Source: Pseudevernia furfuracea (lineage: Eukaryota > Ascomycota > Lecanoromycetes > Lecanorales > Parmeliaceae). From it: a stretch of 64,000 nucleotides of DNA. This document shows, in pieces, positions 54,010 to 64,000 of this stretch. Both the position numbers and the translations under genes were made by a program. Within the stretch, counting starts at the first letter, position 1. Each line of letters opens with the position of its first letter. The notes under the pieces were generated by a model. The model saw nothing but the letters and a program-made list of their open reading frames with translations, searched no databases and was not told the origin of the DNA. Location of the stretch: assembly GCA_022315425.1 (NCBI GenBank), contig JAIUPT010000038.1, positions 310,001 through 374,000 on the forward strand. Reading direction: 5' to 3'.

Positions 54010-56416
54010 ATGCCTACCAGATCCAGGTCCCATACCTCCTTTCGACAACGATCAGTGGAACGTGGCAATAAACTTACCAAGAGCATGTCTGCTGCCGCCA
54101 GCAGAAACACTTCTCCTTCTCCTTCTCCTTCTCTTTCTCCACCTCCAATCACCCCAAACCGACGGGTGGCGAAATTGAATCTCTACCTTTCCAGATCTGC
54201 CAGATCCTCAACCGATCAGCTGCATCGTGGAGCCCACGCGAGCTCCGACTCTCCTAAATCTACTTTAATCAAGCGATGGGATGGCAACCGAAGGATGACT
54301 ACCAAGTGGGATTCTCTACGCAGGGTAAGTGGGCACACAGTCTGCATCGAGAGGATCCACCTGCTAAATGTTTATAGGACCCCGAGCTTTGGCTTCCCGA
54401 CGGGGACTGTCTAGTCCACTTCAACGAACAAGGTCAATCCAGGCGAGGGCCTTCTTTAAGGCTCTCTCTCGCAGAGATCGAGTCCAGCGACTGCCGACCC
54501 CTTCTCGGGCGGTCCTACGCCAGCTTTGTTCCCGGAACCCCACCTGCATCGTCATCAGACTCCGATAAGTTGTCCGACAACTCGGAGGAGTTCAAGCTCG
54601 GATCAGCAGTTCCAAAACATGAGCTATACATTCCAGCACCTACACACCTCAGCAGGGAAGAAGCTTTTCAGTACCATCTGACAACACGGAACTTCTTCGC
54701 GTGGATGTATGGAAAACCTTTGGTCGGTGTGCGTCTTGGAGATGCCATGATTGCCCTTCTCGGCCGAATGCAAGACTTCAGGTCTTCCACGGACGACAAC
54801 AACAGATACGATATCCTCGAATACATTGACACCCAGGGATATACAGACTTCCGCGATTGCCCGGATCACGCTCTGGCTACCCTCCAATTCGCCGAGAGAT
54901 TGCAAGACCGTGACCTGTGGACCGACGCCTTCGTACACTGCGCAGGGATGTGGGAGCAATTGGATGAGAGCGCAGAGTTTGAGGTAAACCGATGCATTCA
55001 CTCAACTGCCTCGACCATTCTAACGTTGATACGCAGTACGTTTCACGCCCATCACAGGCACTCATATCCAGAGCTCATTTGGAAATGGATCTACGGCTGG
55101 AACGTGCTGGGGCATCCCTGGGTAACTTCTTGGAGAATGATCTAAGTGGCGCTCTTGGGTTGGGAAAGGAAGCCCAGCTACATCTAGAGCGATTCAGGTC
55201 TTTCTTACATACTTTCTATGTTGGGCAGCATGGATACTGGCCGCCAACCCCCTTGGATGGCAGTAGCAGTGGATTGCCAAAAGATGTTTACCGCTCCTTG
55301 TACTTCGACTTCCGGGATCTATACGAATATTTGTGCGACCCTACTTCGGGAACCTCGATCCAAGACAACAAGCCAGTTGACGGCGGAATTTGTGTCTACC
55401 AGAACGTCGTGGCTTTCGACAAAAGGCACAAGTATACCTCGCTCCCACATCCGCTTCCTTTAATACCCAAGATTCCGCCTCCAATTAAAAATGGTTCAAC
55501 ATTTGGCAGGATGTTTGGCGCCAAGCGAGCCAACACGGAAAGGCGGCTTGCAGCTTCCAACGCTCTCTGTGCAGCCTCTAATCCTTACGATGATGGCGTC
55601 ATGAACTGTGGTCTTGTCCGTGAATATGTGCGCTTTGAGAAACAGTGGACCTTGCTAGAGCAATCAACGGTTTCCTGCGCAGATGCACGAAAAGTCCGCT
55701 GGATTTTGGTATACGCAATCCTGCAGATTCTCATATCAGTCACCCGCGCGCCCCAAGAAGTCAGAGACACAGAAGGGGTCTCGTATGCCTTGTGCTGTCA
55801 GATTGGCGGCACGCCGCCCTGGAATATTGGCGAGAAGAAGACAACGAGGCCAGCATTGGCACCTATCAAAACTGTTTCGCTGAGTGAGAGGCTTCTCGCG
55901 CTTGGACCTGATATGGACATCCTTTCCGCCAAACCAGCCCCGCTCGTTGTGCCACCAAAGAGCAGCAAGAGGTCCTCATGGACGCCATCCCCCCCTCGGA
56001 AAGTTTCCGTGATCCGCAACATCCCCCTCAAATCACCCAAGCCAATCAGGACAGCATCATGGGAGATTCTCAACCAGAAATTTGGAGAGGTCAGCCCAAT
56101 TGACCACAGCAGCAGCCCAATACAAAACGGTGATGCCGGTACTATTCAACATATTGGCAACCACCAGTCTTACCCAACCACTCCGTCAACAAGTGAAAAC
56201 GGATCAGGACGGGACGGTTGGAGTGCAAACTCCAGTGATGACGAAATGGATCATCACAGCGTCAACGGCAGTGACAGTAATTACGGGGACGATGAGGACG
56301 AGGAGCTTCGTGCCATGGGAAAGTCTTCCAAGACCCCATCGATGAAAAGGCCCTCCTTTGGGAGCTTTCGACCGGGTAGCTGCAACCCGGAAGTTGATCG
56401 GTACATTCACTCTTGA
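54010..56416 (+). CDS. Large conserved fungal protein (DUF8004-like)
   Basis: Three exons: 54010-54324, 54378-54983 and 55037-56416, with introns of 53 and 53 nt, giving 766 aa. ATG 54010 is the first in-frame start after a CT-rich leader. The N-terminus is Ser/Pro-rich and disordered. The core begins WDSLRRDPELWLPDGDCLVHF and includes SREEAFQYHLTTRNFFAWMYGKPLVG, LGDAMIALLGRM, ALISRAHLEMDLRLERAGASLGNFLENDL and YVRFEKQWTLLEQSTVSCADARKVRWILVYAILQ, as in a family widespread in Pezizomycotina. The last 200 residues are low complexity and phospho-site rich. Biochemical function unknown; a membrane-proximal or signalling role is guesswork. It is the only intact gene between 45 and 60 kb. Confidence 0.85.
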
Positions 56417-56699
56417 GGCAGATCATTCATATTCTTTCAAATTCTTGATGAGCTATGTTGTTTACGGCTGGACGTGCACAGGCTTCAGCTGCCTTCGAAA
56501 CGCCCTTTCTTTACTCTACTATCATGATATCCCATGCAGCGTCGATATACAGTACCACATTTCGATAATCTTAATCAGAATATACGTACGACATCTCAAC
56601 CATGTCGTTTTCTTCGTTTCAACTACATACCTATTGCTCCTCTCTCTCTTCACAGGCACCTAATGTGCTCGTAGCCCGATGACTTTTCTTGTTGCCCTG
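56417..56699. other. 3' flank, no gene
   Basis: Ordinary intergenic sequence after the 766-aa gene; tctctctctt-type pyrimidine run near 56640. Confidence 0.5.
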
Positions 56700-58059
56700 A
56701 ACCTCTCAAATTAACACATCAGCTAACCGATAGCTCTGCAAGTGACATTCTCCACCAATCAGTGCTCTGGTAGGTAGAAAGATACATGAAACATATAGCC
56801 TACAGTGCCCAAAAGTCCTTCTATTGCCAAGGCAACGAATACCCGCATCGACATCCCCCCCGTCCGAATCTTGGATAGAATGCCCACTGGCTGCCAAGAT
56901 CGCGCCTACGGAGGATTCCATCAACGCTATGATTCAAGAGAACTCCAATGAAAAAATCCAGCGGAAGAAAAGCACGTTTGCTTTCTTGACAGGTTGCTCG
57001 GTGAAGGAATCATGCGCCATGGATTTGACTCGGTTCGTCAATCCTGCGGGTAGCTGACAGGCAACAACTTCGAGAAAGGTCTTACACGATATACTGAACA
57101 TCTTTGACAGTGTTTGCGAGAAGAATGCTGACTCTGCCGTGTGAATCGCCGATGTCGATAAAAAGTTTGTCCCCAATCGCATCCCAAGCGAATGAATGCC
57201 TCTACCAGATGTTCCTGTTCGAAGCCTTCATTGGTACTCATCATGCTCGCGGTGTTTGCAAAGCGTTACAGACCGGGCCGGAAACTTGCTTTATTCCGTG
57301 AAGATGGGATCGTCAGCGCCGTTGCTGAATGCAAAACCCGGGCCAGCGCCCGTCCAGCGCACGGAAATGTTTGGGGGGCCCCAGATCAAGCACTACCGGA
57401 TGGTTTGGCTCCTGTGATCCCGGCCATTTCACCATCGCTTCCACGGTCTGGAACAGAATGTGTCAGCCTGTTCGGGCCTTTTGGCTTCAGTAGTGGATGA
57501 CTCGAGCTGCTGCCGGCCACATCTCTTCGCAATTCCATTCCCACAATATTCCCGCAGCGTCGGTATCTGGGTGATGTCGCTGCATGTGCAACAACAACAA
57601 CAACAAAAACAACAACACCTTTGCGACGTTCTCCGAAAATGTGTCTAGTCATAGCACAAAGCAGGATCCGACGCAAGTCTTACTCGAATAGGCCACAGCC
57701 CTGCGCGATTTGCTCACGAGAGGCTTCTTCATCGAACTGGGAAGCCGTTAGCAATGCCATATTCAGTAGATGGCATGTATAGCAATGAGATTAGTATGCT
57801 ACCGACCAGAAACATGTCAGTGCTGCTACAACATTCGTCCCTGGTTGGTCGACTCGCATCCCGGGTTTGATGCTGCAGATGCCCGATAGGTCCAACCAAG
57901 CACAAGGGCTTGAAGCTCTGTCGTTGTAGCCTCAATGACGGCCTGGCGAGCTTGGAAGACTTTCCCCTGCAAGGTCCATTTTTGGCAGACGTCTCTATAC
58001 CAAGTCAAGTCCATGAAACGTGAAGCCACCCATCGAATTTCGGTGGTGTTGGCATGCAA
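56700..58059 (-). pseudogene. O-methyltransferase relic (fungal secondary-metabolism type)
   Basis: Reading minus, fragments of a plant/fungal-type class I O-methyltransferase appear in the right order across several frames: VIEATTTELQALVLG (N-terminal helix, about 57.9 kb), RRILLCAMTRHIFGERRKGVV (dimerisation helix, about 57.65 kb), AFSNGADDPIFTE (about 57.33 kb), GDKLFIDIGDSHGRVSILLAN (SAM motif I, about 57.15 kb) and LTNRVKSMAHDSFTEQPVKK followed by NVLFFRWIF (about 57.0 kb). Stops and frame changes separate nearly every block; one TAA follows YIV where the family has YVVQDL, a CAA-to-TAA change. A CAA/TTG microsatellite (57589-57617) interrupts the middle. Confidence 0.82.
57589..57617. 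repeat. (CAA)n microsatellite within O-methyltransferase relic
   Basis: An imperfect caacaacaacaacaacaaaaacaacaac run. It falls inside the region that should encode the N-terminal dimerisation part of the relic, and may itself have contributed frameshifts. Confidence 0.85.
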
Positions 58060-58628
58060 TCATGGCAAGCCAACTGAGCGATTTGATTCGGTGATTGTTC
58101 TTCCATTGTAAGAATCAACTCATGTGAGGAGGTGGATTAGAAGTCCCCTTCGGATCCCGGCGCGCTGGATCGGATTTACTCCTCTGAAGCTGTCGTTGAA
58201 AGAAGAAGGTTGCGAAAATACCTTCATGGAGTTGGGTATTGGGAGACTACCTACCTTATTCAGGGTGACGATATAGCAGATCACGTGATTCCAGTGGAGC
58301 TAATTTAACCCAGGTGGCATCCGGCTAGGTACATTACTAGCTAATCTATCGCTTTTTGCGCTTTCCTCTCCCTCTGATATTCAGACTGCCCCCCCCTTCT
58401 TCTATCTTGCGGCCTCAAGAATTGCGCCCGACTTCGAATGATTTTTCACAGCCACTGTTACCGTTGAAAGAGTACTCGTCTCTAGGCTTACGGCTCTAAA
58501 CCTACCGTTGGGGGTTTTTAGTCGTGTCAGCTGCCGCAGCAGTCCTGTTTCAAAACAATTCATGGCTCGTCTAATCCCCTACAACATGTTGATCATTCCA
58601 ATTCCTCAGTTCCACCCATAGTTCCCAG
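58060..58628. other. Spacer between two gene relics
   Basis: No coding signal. A poly-C run at about 58388-58395. Probably the 5' flank of the O-methyltransferase relic and 3' flank of the UstYa-like relic. Confidence 0.45.
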
Positions 58629-59390
58629 TCACTTTGCGCTGACGTATACTCTTCCCATTCTGACACCCAAGGCAGAAGTTGTTTCCCAATTCTTGCATTG
58701 ATAGTGGGTGCCAAACCCTGTCACCCTTGCGAGCTCTTCATCCTCGATTTCAACCGTCAAATCCGGCCGGCACATGAGGCTGTTTCGAAGGAGATCCATA
58801 GAGTGACGCATGTGTTGAACTGGCGGCACCGTGCTGTTCTCGCCGTTTTCTTGAATGGGGGGGGTATCTTCGATGACGGTGTGATGCGAACCCCAGAATT
58901 GCGTCTCGAAGCCCTTTCCAAGGAAACGTTAGCCATTGCAACCCTCAGCCAGGGTTATATCTTACCAAGCAATGTAGTTTGATGGAACACAGAGAACGGC
59001 GGCGGACCGCTCCCCTTGCAATATTTGGGTGCTGGAAGAAACCCCCCCCCCCCAAATACGCTGGGAACAGCTCCTTCCACGCTTGGATCTAATTTGTCGG
59101 AAAGGGTTCTTCTCCAAAAGTCCCGTGATGATTGAATATCGTCATTGATGTGTCCCACTAGTCGTTGTTAGCGAACAGTCTCTCCAGCGGAGTGAAAACT
59201 CGCTACGTACGCTCAATTCCATGCCAAGTTTGGTCTCCTTTCGATGGAGTACTAGTACCTTCCTTGCGATGAAAGCTTGACTCCACAGGAACCAAAGGGA
59301 GAAGAAGGGAAGACTGAAAATCTCCTCCGGGGAATAATACTGTCGACGGGCTTCAAACCTCTCGACCATTGTGTTCAACGTCCGAGAAGA
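58629..59390 (-). pseudogene. UstYa / DUF3328 family oxidase relic
   Basis: UstYa-like proteins are membrane-anchored oxidases of fungal RiPP and other secondary-metabolite pathways, marked by two HxxHC motifs. Here the minus strand reads QAWKELFPAYLG, then SVFHQ directly followed by a one-base insertion (58978-58981) that breaks the first HQLHC motif. After a likely intron (donor GTAAGA), the frame gives QHMRHSMDLLRNSLMCRPDLTVEIEDEEL and TGFGTHYQCKNWE, the second motif with Cys replaced by Ser (HSMD for HCxD). A TAG precedes IQAW. The N-terminal part (MPSSRTLNTMVERFEARRQYYSPEE...) lacks a clear membrane helix. Broken on several counts. Confidence 0.78.
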
Positions 59391-60769
59391 AGGCATACAG
59401 ATTAACGTGTGTGTGTGTGGAAAACACACATGGTGGACAAAAAATCCGAGCAAAAACGGTTAGTCATGGAGAGAGAGATACATAGTCATGATGAAGTTTG
59501 TCTAGCGAATTTAGCGAAAAGCTTTTAACCTTGATAACCGAATTTCCAAAAGATGTATGTGCCCCGTCCCATGCAAGCTGCCTCCGCCAGTTTACGGTCA
59601 AGGCCCAATGGTGTCAAAATCGCGAACCGGAGTTGTTGTCCCTTTGTTGCACCGAGGCTTTTTTTTTTTTCGCAAAATGACCTTACAAGGCCAACACCTC
59701 ACGGCCTCCTCTGCTATTGACGCGTCATTTTTGTGATCGATTTTGCAAACCCTTGATCCCCACCTGAGATGATGTGTTGCCCGATCATTAGACCCGGGGC
59801 TTTTTTCAGCTGTAACACACCCGAGACTATCCCAAGCCTGTCATTGCGTTGGGCTTCGAAGTCGTATGTATGTATATATTGGCGTGTCATCAGCCTCGCA
59901 TACGATGTTCCTATAGGAGGTGATGCATGCAATGAATAAGGTGGGGATAGCTATCCAACTACGTTTTGTGGTCGTGGGCGAGCGTGACCCAACAATGGAC
60001 CTTGCGCTGATTAATAAGCATCATATCCATAGGTATCCAACACTGTAGGTGCGAGCTCTTGGTCCCATCAGGCAACGAAGGCCATGATGCGCATTGAGGA
60101 GAAGAATGCTACGATCGCGGGATCCCAGGAAAATTGGAGCTGATTCAGGAAAGTCCTTGCGTCTTTGCCCCATCGATTGTCACGGCTAATCTCTTCAGTA
60201 CTCGTATCCAGTTTTTTTTTTTTTTACAAAATCCTTCGGTAATGTCTCGTTTGGGTTCCGTAACCCGAAAGATGACGATGCATTGAATTCTTGCGGCACA
60301 TCGCGTGTGAGAGCAAGCTATTCAACGATCAAGACAAGTACACCGAAGTGGGTGGGGTTGGCAAATCTGTACATACCATCTTTTGTGGCTGTTGGTTTGC
60401 CCTTACACAATCGGAGCCGCTGAGCGAAAAGACGTACTACCAACATAATATTCAAAACACGCGAGATCAGAAGGGGCCTTTTAAAGGCCTCATGACCTTT
60501 GCGTCGTAGGCAGACTTGAACAAAGAGCAGGATCTGTTCTTTGGTCTTCAAGGTCCAGGAATAATCTGAGGGGTGGAGATTCGTGCGCGAGGCGCTCTTC
60601 TGAAGTCTGACCTATAGGATATGCTGGCAGAAAGTTCGCCCCTCGGCGCAAGTCAACATCCATCCTCAGTCATTCGCTCGCTGACAGTCGCGGGACTTCC
60701 TTTTTATCATGCTGTGCCTGGTCGGCAGCGTCCTCACACGCAGGACCATGAATTTGGAGCTCAAGAATC
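59391..60769. other. Gene-poor region, possible further relics
   Basis: Short coding-like blocks on the minus strand (for example SRDNRWGKDARTFLNQLQFSWDP near 60.15 kb) are separated by stops and may belong to another dead gene, not identified. There are gtgtgtgtgtg (59408) and poly-T runs (59658, 60211). Confidence 0.4.
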
Positions 60770-63700
60770 CTATCGGGGCCCACCAGTCTCCATCACTGAA
60801 TCTCCGTCCCGCTTCTTCACACGCCTCTCCTCTATATACGCCTCGATCAATCTCCGCAGCCTCTCCGACCGTTCCGCCGCACTGAGCAAAAACAGAATGT
60901 GCACTTCAGACGCGCCCTGAGCTCGGAGCGCCCCTTTAACATCATGCATGCCGGCCTGCTTCATCGCTTCAACAAAATCAAGGCAATCGCTGTCATCGAG
61001 TTGCGCCGAGGGATCTTGTCCAAGCGCCGCTTTGGCTTTGATGAAGATTTCTATAAGCTTCTTTTGACCTTCCATCTGGTGCAGAGGTAGCCCAGGCGGT
61101 CCCGATTCTCTGAGGATCGAAATGAGCTCGGTGAGATGGTACAGGGCCTGGTCGAGATCTTGGGCTTTTGCGGCTGTTTGCCAGAGCTCCATGTGGCCCT
61201 GCGCTGTGTCCTTCCAGTCTCCTCTGTCATGTGCTGATTCTAGCTCTTCGATCTGCCATTTACTATCCTGAACCCGTTTCAATTGCTCTGTTACGTCATT
61301 GCAAGGCGGGAAGTAGCGTTTCCAGTGGTCCATACCCTCAATGCCAGCTTTGTCCTTGGAGTCCGAGACGCCTTGGAAAGATCTGTTGACTTGCGGTAGG
61401 TAGAGCGAGTCAATTAATGATGCGTCTTTGGTGGCGAGAATCCGCTCTTTAAACCAAGGCCAGGCGGAGTGACGGAGTTGAGCCCAAGATGCGAGGACGT
61501 TATGCTGGGTAGTGCTGATGTTATCGAGGTTCGGTGTCTTTGATATTGCAGCCTGGTCCTTGGTGGTTGAAGTTTGAACTATCTGGGACGAGATATTTCC
61601 AAGAAGAGTCTGCATGTCACTTGGACCTGTGAGCACAGTTGGAGAAGTCACAGACTCTGGCCCAAAGTATTCGATGTCAGTAGCTTTCATTTTTTCCCAT
61701 GCTTCATCAGCTGCAGTTTCATCTCCATCAATCAAGGCCTCCACCGCTTGGAAGCGAAACACCATTCCCTTGAAAGGGATGTCCGAACCCTGAAACCTTC
61801 CATATCGTATTTCCGAGGCTTCGACAATCGCGGATGACGTAGTAAGTAACTGTCGTATGCGTTTCCTATCAAGCCACCCTGGTGAAGCTGCGAAAGTGGT
61901 CAGATGGATGGATAAGTTTAGCGCGAAGCTACGGTTTCTTGGAGGGACTTCGAAGCCTTGACACTCTCGTAAATAAACTGCGAGGGCGTCTTCGACATAG
62001 TTTGCGAGCAGTTCTTGCTCGGGCACCGACATCATAAGCCGACTAGGCCCCAAGTATGACACAAGGAGCTCTTTAGGCCAGGAGCTGACCTCGATTGGCG
62101 ATTCTGGGAGGCAGCAAATATGGTAGCAAGTCAGCATATTGTACATTGATCCTCTCATCTCTTGACCCGTCCTTGGTCCGTTGAATCCAAATAGAGCGGC
62201 AGTTAGTGTTCTGGCTTTGTCACTAGTGGCGACTTCGTGGACAAATGCCTGTGCCAGGCCTATTCGTATGGAAGAAGTGGATCCGAATTGCTGAAGAGTT
62301 GCTTCAGAAGTCATGAACTGTACAGCTTTCATGATCCCTCGTTGCCAGAACGGAGGTCCCTGGAACTTGTGAACCCGTCGCATCCGTCGTAGAGACAACG
62401 TGAGAAGAGGATGAATCCAGGACAACATGCTTGTTGTTCCCTCTTCGATTTTCCAGCCGCCACAGTCACTCAGACACAAAACGATCGTATCGAAACGATC
62501 TGCCCAACTTATACCAGCCGAGTTCCGTAATTGTTTCAAATATTGATCCAATTGCGAGGGTCCCTCATGCCAAAAGTCAGCTAAACAACAAAGCATGTCT
62601 CGATACTCATGGAAGCAGTCGAAGGTTGTTCCAAAGCGACGCATGAGCTTGACACCGGCAATGTTTGGTGGCTTTCCTGGCGCATACAATGGAACCGCTA
62701 TCTCACCGAAATGCAGCATTTCGTAAAACTCTTTGAGGGATAGGTCCATTTTCGCGGCCTGTGGAAGAACAAGCTCTAAGGCTAAAGGTATACGCTGCAA
62801 GATGTTGACGATGTTTGCCAGCGAATCCAACTCTTTTTGATTCGCAAAGTCAGTGTCCATACCTTCTTTTTGAAGGGTTTTCTTCGATAGCTGCAAAGCA
62901 GCCGGCAAATCGAGTCCCGCAAGAGGGAAATGGTCTCCGTTGAGGAAGCCAAAGTGCTCAACCCACCAATTGCCACCCAACACTCCCACCAATATAACCT
63001 TAGGTGGCCGAGCTGTTTCACTGTTAGAAGACGGGTTTCTGATCTGACGGAGGAGGTTGGATATGGCGGCCTGGATGACTTCGAAACCCTCGTTGAAAAC
63101 TTTAGCATAGACGCGGTCTAAGCCATCCAGAACGACAATATTGTTCCCTTGGCGCATCGTCTGGACCATGTCATTAGCTGAGGACGCTGCGTCCGCGTCG
63201 TGATTTGAGGCCTCGCCGAATGTACTCAATTGGTCTTCTATCTGCTTCTCAACGTCGGCAAAACTAATGGGGTCTTTCAGCAAATCGACGAAGATAGCCG
63301 AGTCATAGCCATCTGTTTGCCGCCACGTCTTGATAGCGTGTCTCATCATTGCTGATTTGCCTACGCCTGGTGCACCATGTAGGAAAACGACATCCGAGTC
63401 TGCAAGCTTTCTCTCTAGACGTAAGATATCGTAGTCTCTGCCGATGACGCTCTCATCTGAATTGGCCCATTCGAAGCCCAGAGTACCACCCAATTCGTGC
63501 TTACCGATGGCTTCGGAAGCCATGGACCCATCGATTTGCATCTCTTTACCCGCAATGTATATAACCGATATGAACCAGTCCTTCACCTCAAGCTTCATTC
63601 CCAGCCTCGCTTGACGCTGCGGATACTCCATAAGTACGCCACGAGCCTTGCTAGCCGCAGATGAGAAGGTCAATCGACGTAAAAAGAAGTTCCAGTAGAA

Positions 63701-64000
63701 TGACGCAAAGTATGGCGCTGCGGCGCTGCTCAAGAACTTGTACGGCATTGCAAGAATATTGGAAACTCCATGCTTGGCGAATACTTTTGCCAAGTTCGCA
63801 TTCATGCCCTTGTCGGAGCGAGCGCTATCGCATGCATTGAGGACCGCGCAGTCTATGCTGGAAGACTGAAGTAATTTGGCAACTTCTCCGGCAGGGATGA
63901 GCTCGAGGTCTGTGAATGATTTCGATGAGGCAAAACTCAGACATGCTGTATGTATTCTGTTGTGGAAGACGTCAATAATAGTATCATAGTTGGGCGGCAT
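60770..64000 (-). CDS. CHAT-domain STAND (NLR-like) receptor, possibly truncated by window edge
   Basis: One uninterrupted frame of 1076 residues reaches the last base. The codon at 64000 is ATG, but the CHAT domain seems to begin earlier, so the true start probably lies outside. Residues 1-160: CHAT caspase-like protease end, with VLNACDSARSDKGMNANLAKVF (catalytic Cys region) and the GVSNILAMPYKFLSSAAAPYF block. About 185-460: STAND/NB-ARC-like NTPase with IGRDYDILRLERKL, Walker A LHGAPGVGKSAMMRH, Walker B NNIVVLDGLDRV, and LQRIPLALELVLP (GxP-like motif). About 480-720: winged-helix/arm region. C-terminal third: helical, TPR-like (AHDRGDWKDTAQGHMELWQTAAKAQDLDQALYHLTELI), the likely sensor. 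It ends DGDSVMETGGPR. Such proteins are candidates for self/non-self recognition and regulated cell death in fungi. Confidence 0.85.
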   Translation of the reverse strand: MPPNYDTIIDVFHNRIHTACLSFASSKSFTDLELIPAGEVAKLLQSSSIDCAVLNACDSARSDKGMNANLAKVFAKHGVSNILAMPYKFLSSAAAPYFASFYWNFFLRRLTFSSAASKARGVLMEYPQRQARLGMKLEVKDWFISVIYIAGKEMQIDGSMASEAIGKHELGGTLGFEWANSDESVIGRDYDILRLERKLADSDVVFLHGAPGVGKSAMMRHAIKTWRQTDGYDSAIFVDLLKDPISFADVEKQIEDQLSTFGEASNHDADAASSANDMVQTMRQGNNIVVLDGLDRVYAKVFNEGFEVIQAAISNLLRQIRNPSSNSETARPPKVILVGVLGGNWWVEHFGFLNGDHFPLAGLDLPAALQLSKKTLQKEGMDTDFANQKELDSLANIVNILQRIPLALELVLPQAAKMDLSLKEFYEMLHFGEIAVPLYAPGKPPNIAGVKLMRRFGTTFDCFHEYRDMLCCLADFWHEGPSQLDQYLKQLRNSAGISWADRFDTIVLCLSDCGGWKIEEGTTSMLSWIHPLLTLSLRRMRRVHKFQGPPFWQRGIMKAVQFMTSEATLQQFGSTSSIRIGLAQAFVHEVATSDKARTLTAALFGFNGPRTGQEMRGSMYNMLTCYHICCLPESPIEVSSWPKELLVSYLGPSRLMMSVPEQELLANYVEDALAVYLRECQGFEVPPRNRSFALNLSIHLTTFAASPGWLDRKRIRQLLTTSSAIVEASEIRYGRFQGSDIPFKGMVFRFQAVEALIDGDETAADEAWEKMKATDIEYFGPESVTSPTVLTGPSDMQTLLGNISSQIVQTSTTKDQAAISKTPNLDNISTTQHNVLASWAQLRHSAWPWFKERILATKDASLIDSLYLPQVNRSFQGVSDSKDKAGIEGMDHWKRYFPPCNDVTEQLKRVQDSKWQIEELESAHDRGDWKDTAQGHMELWQTAAKAQDLDQALYHLTELISILRESGPPGLPLHQMEGQKKLIEIFIKAKAALGQDPSAQLDDSDCLDFVEAMKQAGMHDVKGALRAQGASEVHILFLLSAAERSERLRRLIEAYIEERRVKKRDGDSVMETGGPR

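Overview
The window is nuclear DNA from a filamentous ascomycete (Pezizomycotina). The evidence is intron architecture (many 45-75 nt introns with GTRNGT donors, CTRAC/CTGAC branch sites and YAG acceptors), gene content (KRE33/NAT10, TIM17, a DUF3844 protein, F-box proteins, fungal P450s, a CHAT-STAND receptor) and AT-rich islands resembling RIP (repeat-induced point mutation) products. The species cannot be told from the sequence. Exon models below were built by hand from splice signals and reading-frame continuity.

1-15.5 kb is mostly conserved housekeeping sequence: the 5' part of a polytopic membrane protein (minus, open at the left edge), the KRE33/NAT10 RNA cytidine acetyltransferase (plus), a mitochondrial-type conserved protein (minus), a DUF3844 membrane protein (plus), TIM17 (minus), a divergently placed S26 (Imp-like) peptidase with an in-frame TAG between its catalytic residues, a small unknown protein, and a cytosine-deaminase-like amidohydrolase. 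15.6-20.5 kb carries two tandem F-box paralogs with matching three-exon structure. 23.7-34 kb carries a small secreted protein, a dienelactone hydrolase, an MFS drug transporter, a sulfotransferase-like P-loop protein, an F-box protein with an acidic tail and a small putative zinc-binding protein.

34.6-45.1 kb is an accessory segment. It holds a methyltransferase cut off by an AT-rich island, an LTR-like element with 160-bp direct repeats, a complete 11-exon P450, a second P450 truncated before its haem loop but containing a 6-nt microexon, an Erg28-like scaffold gene, another AT-rich island, and an Erg26/3-beta-HSD-like pseudogene. P450s, Erg28 and Erg26 together suggest a decaying sterol- or triterpene-modifying module.

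47.3-60.7 kb is rich in gene relics: a DUF4419 pseudogene with several stops, a frameshifted dehalogenase-like alpha/beta hydrolase, an O-methyltransferase relic and a UstYa/DUF3328 relic. One intact conserved gene (DUF8004-like) lies among them. The right edge holds a large CHAT-STAND (NLR-like) receptor candidate that may extend beyond the window. Across the window, most new stop codons are explicable as C-to-T or G-to-A changes in CAA, CAG or TGG codons.
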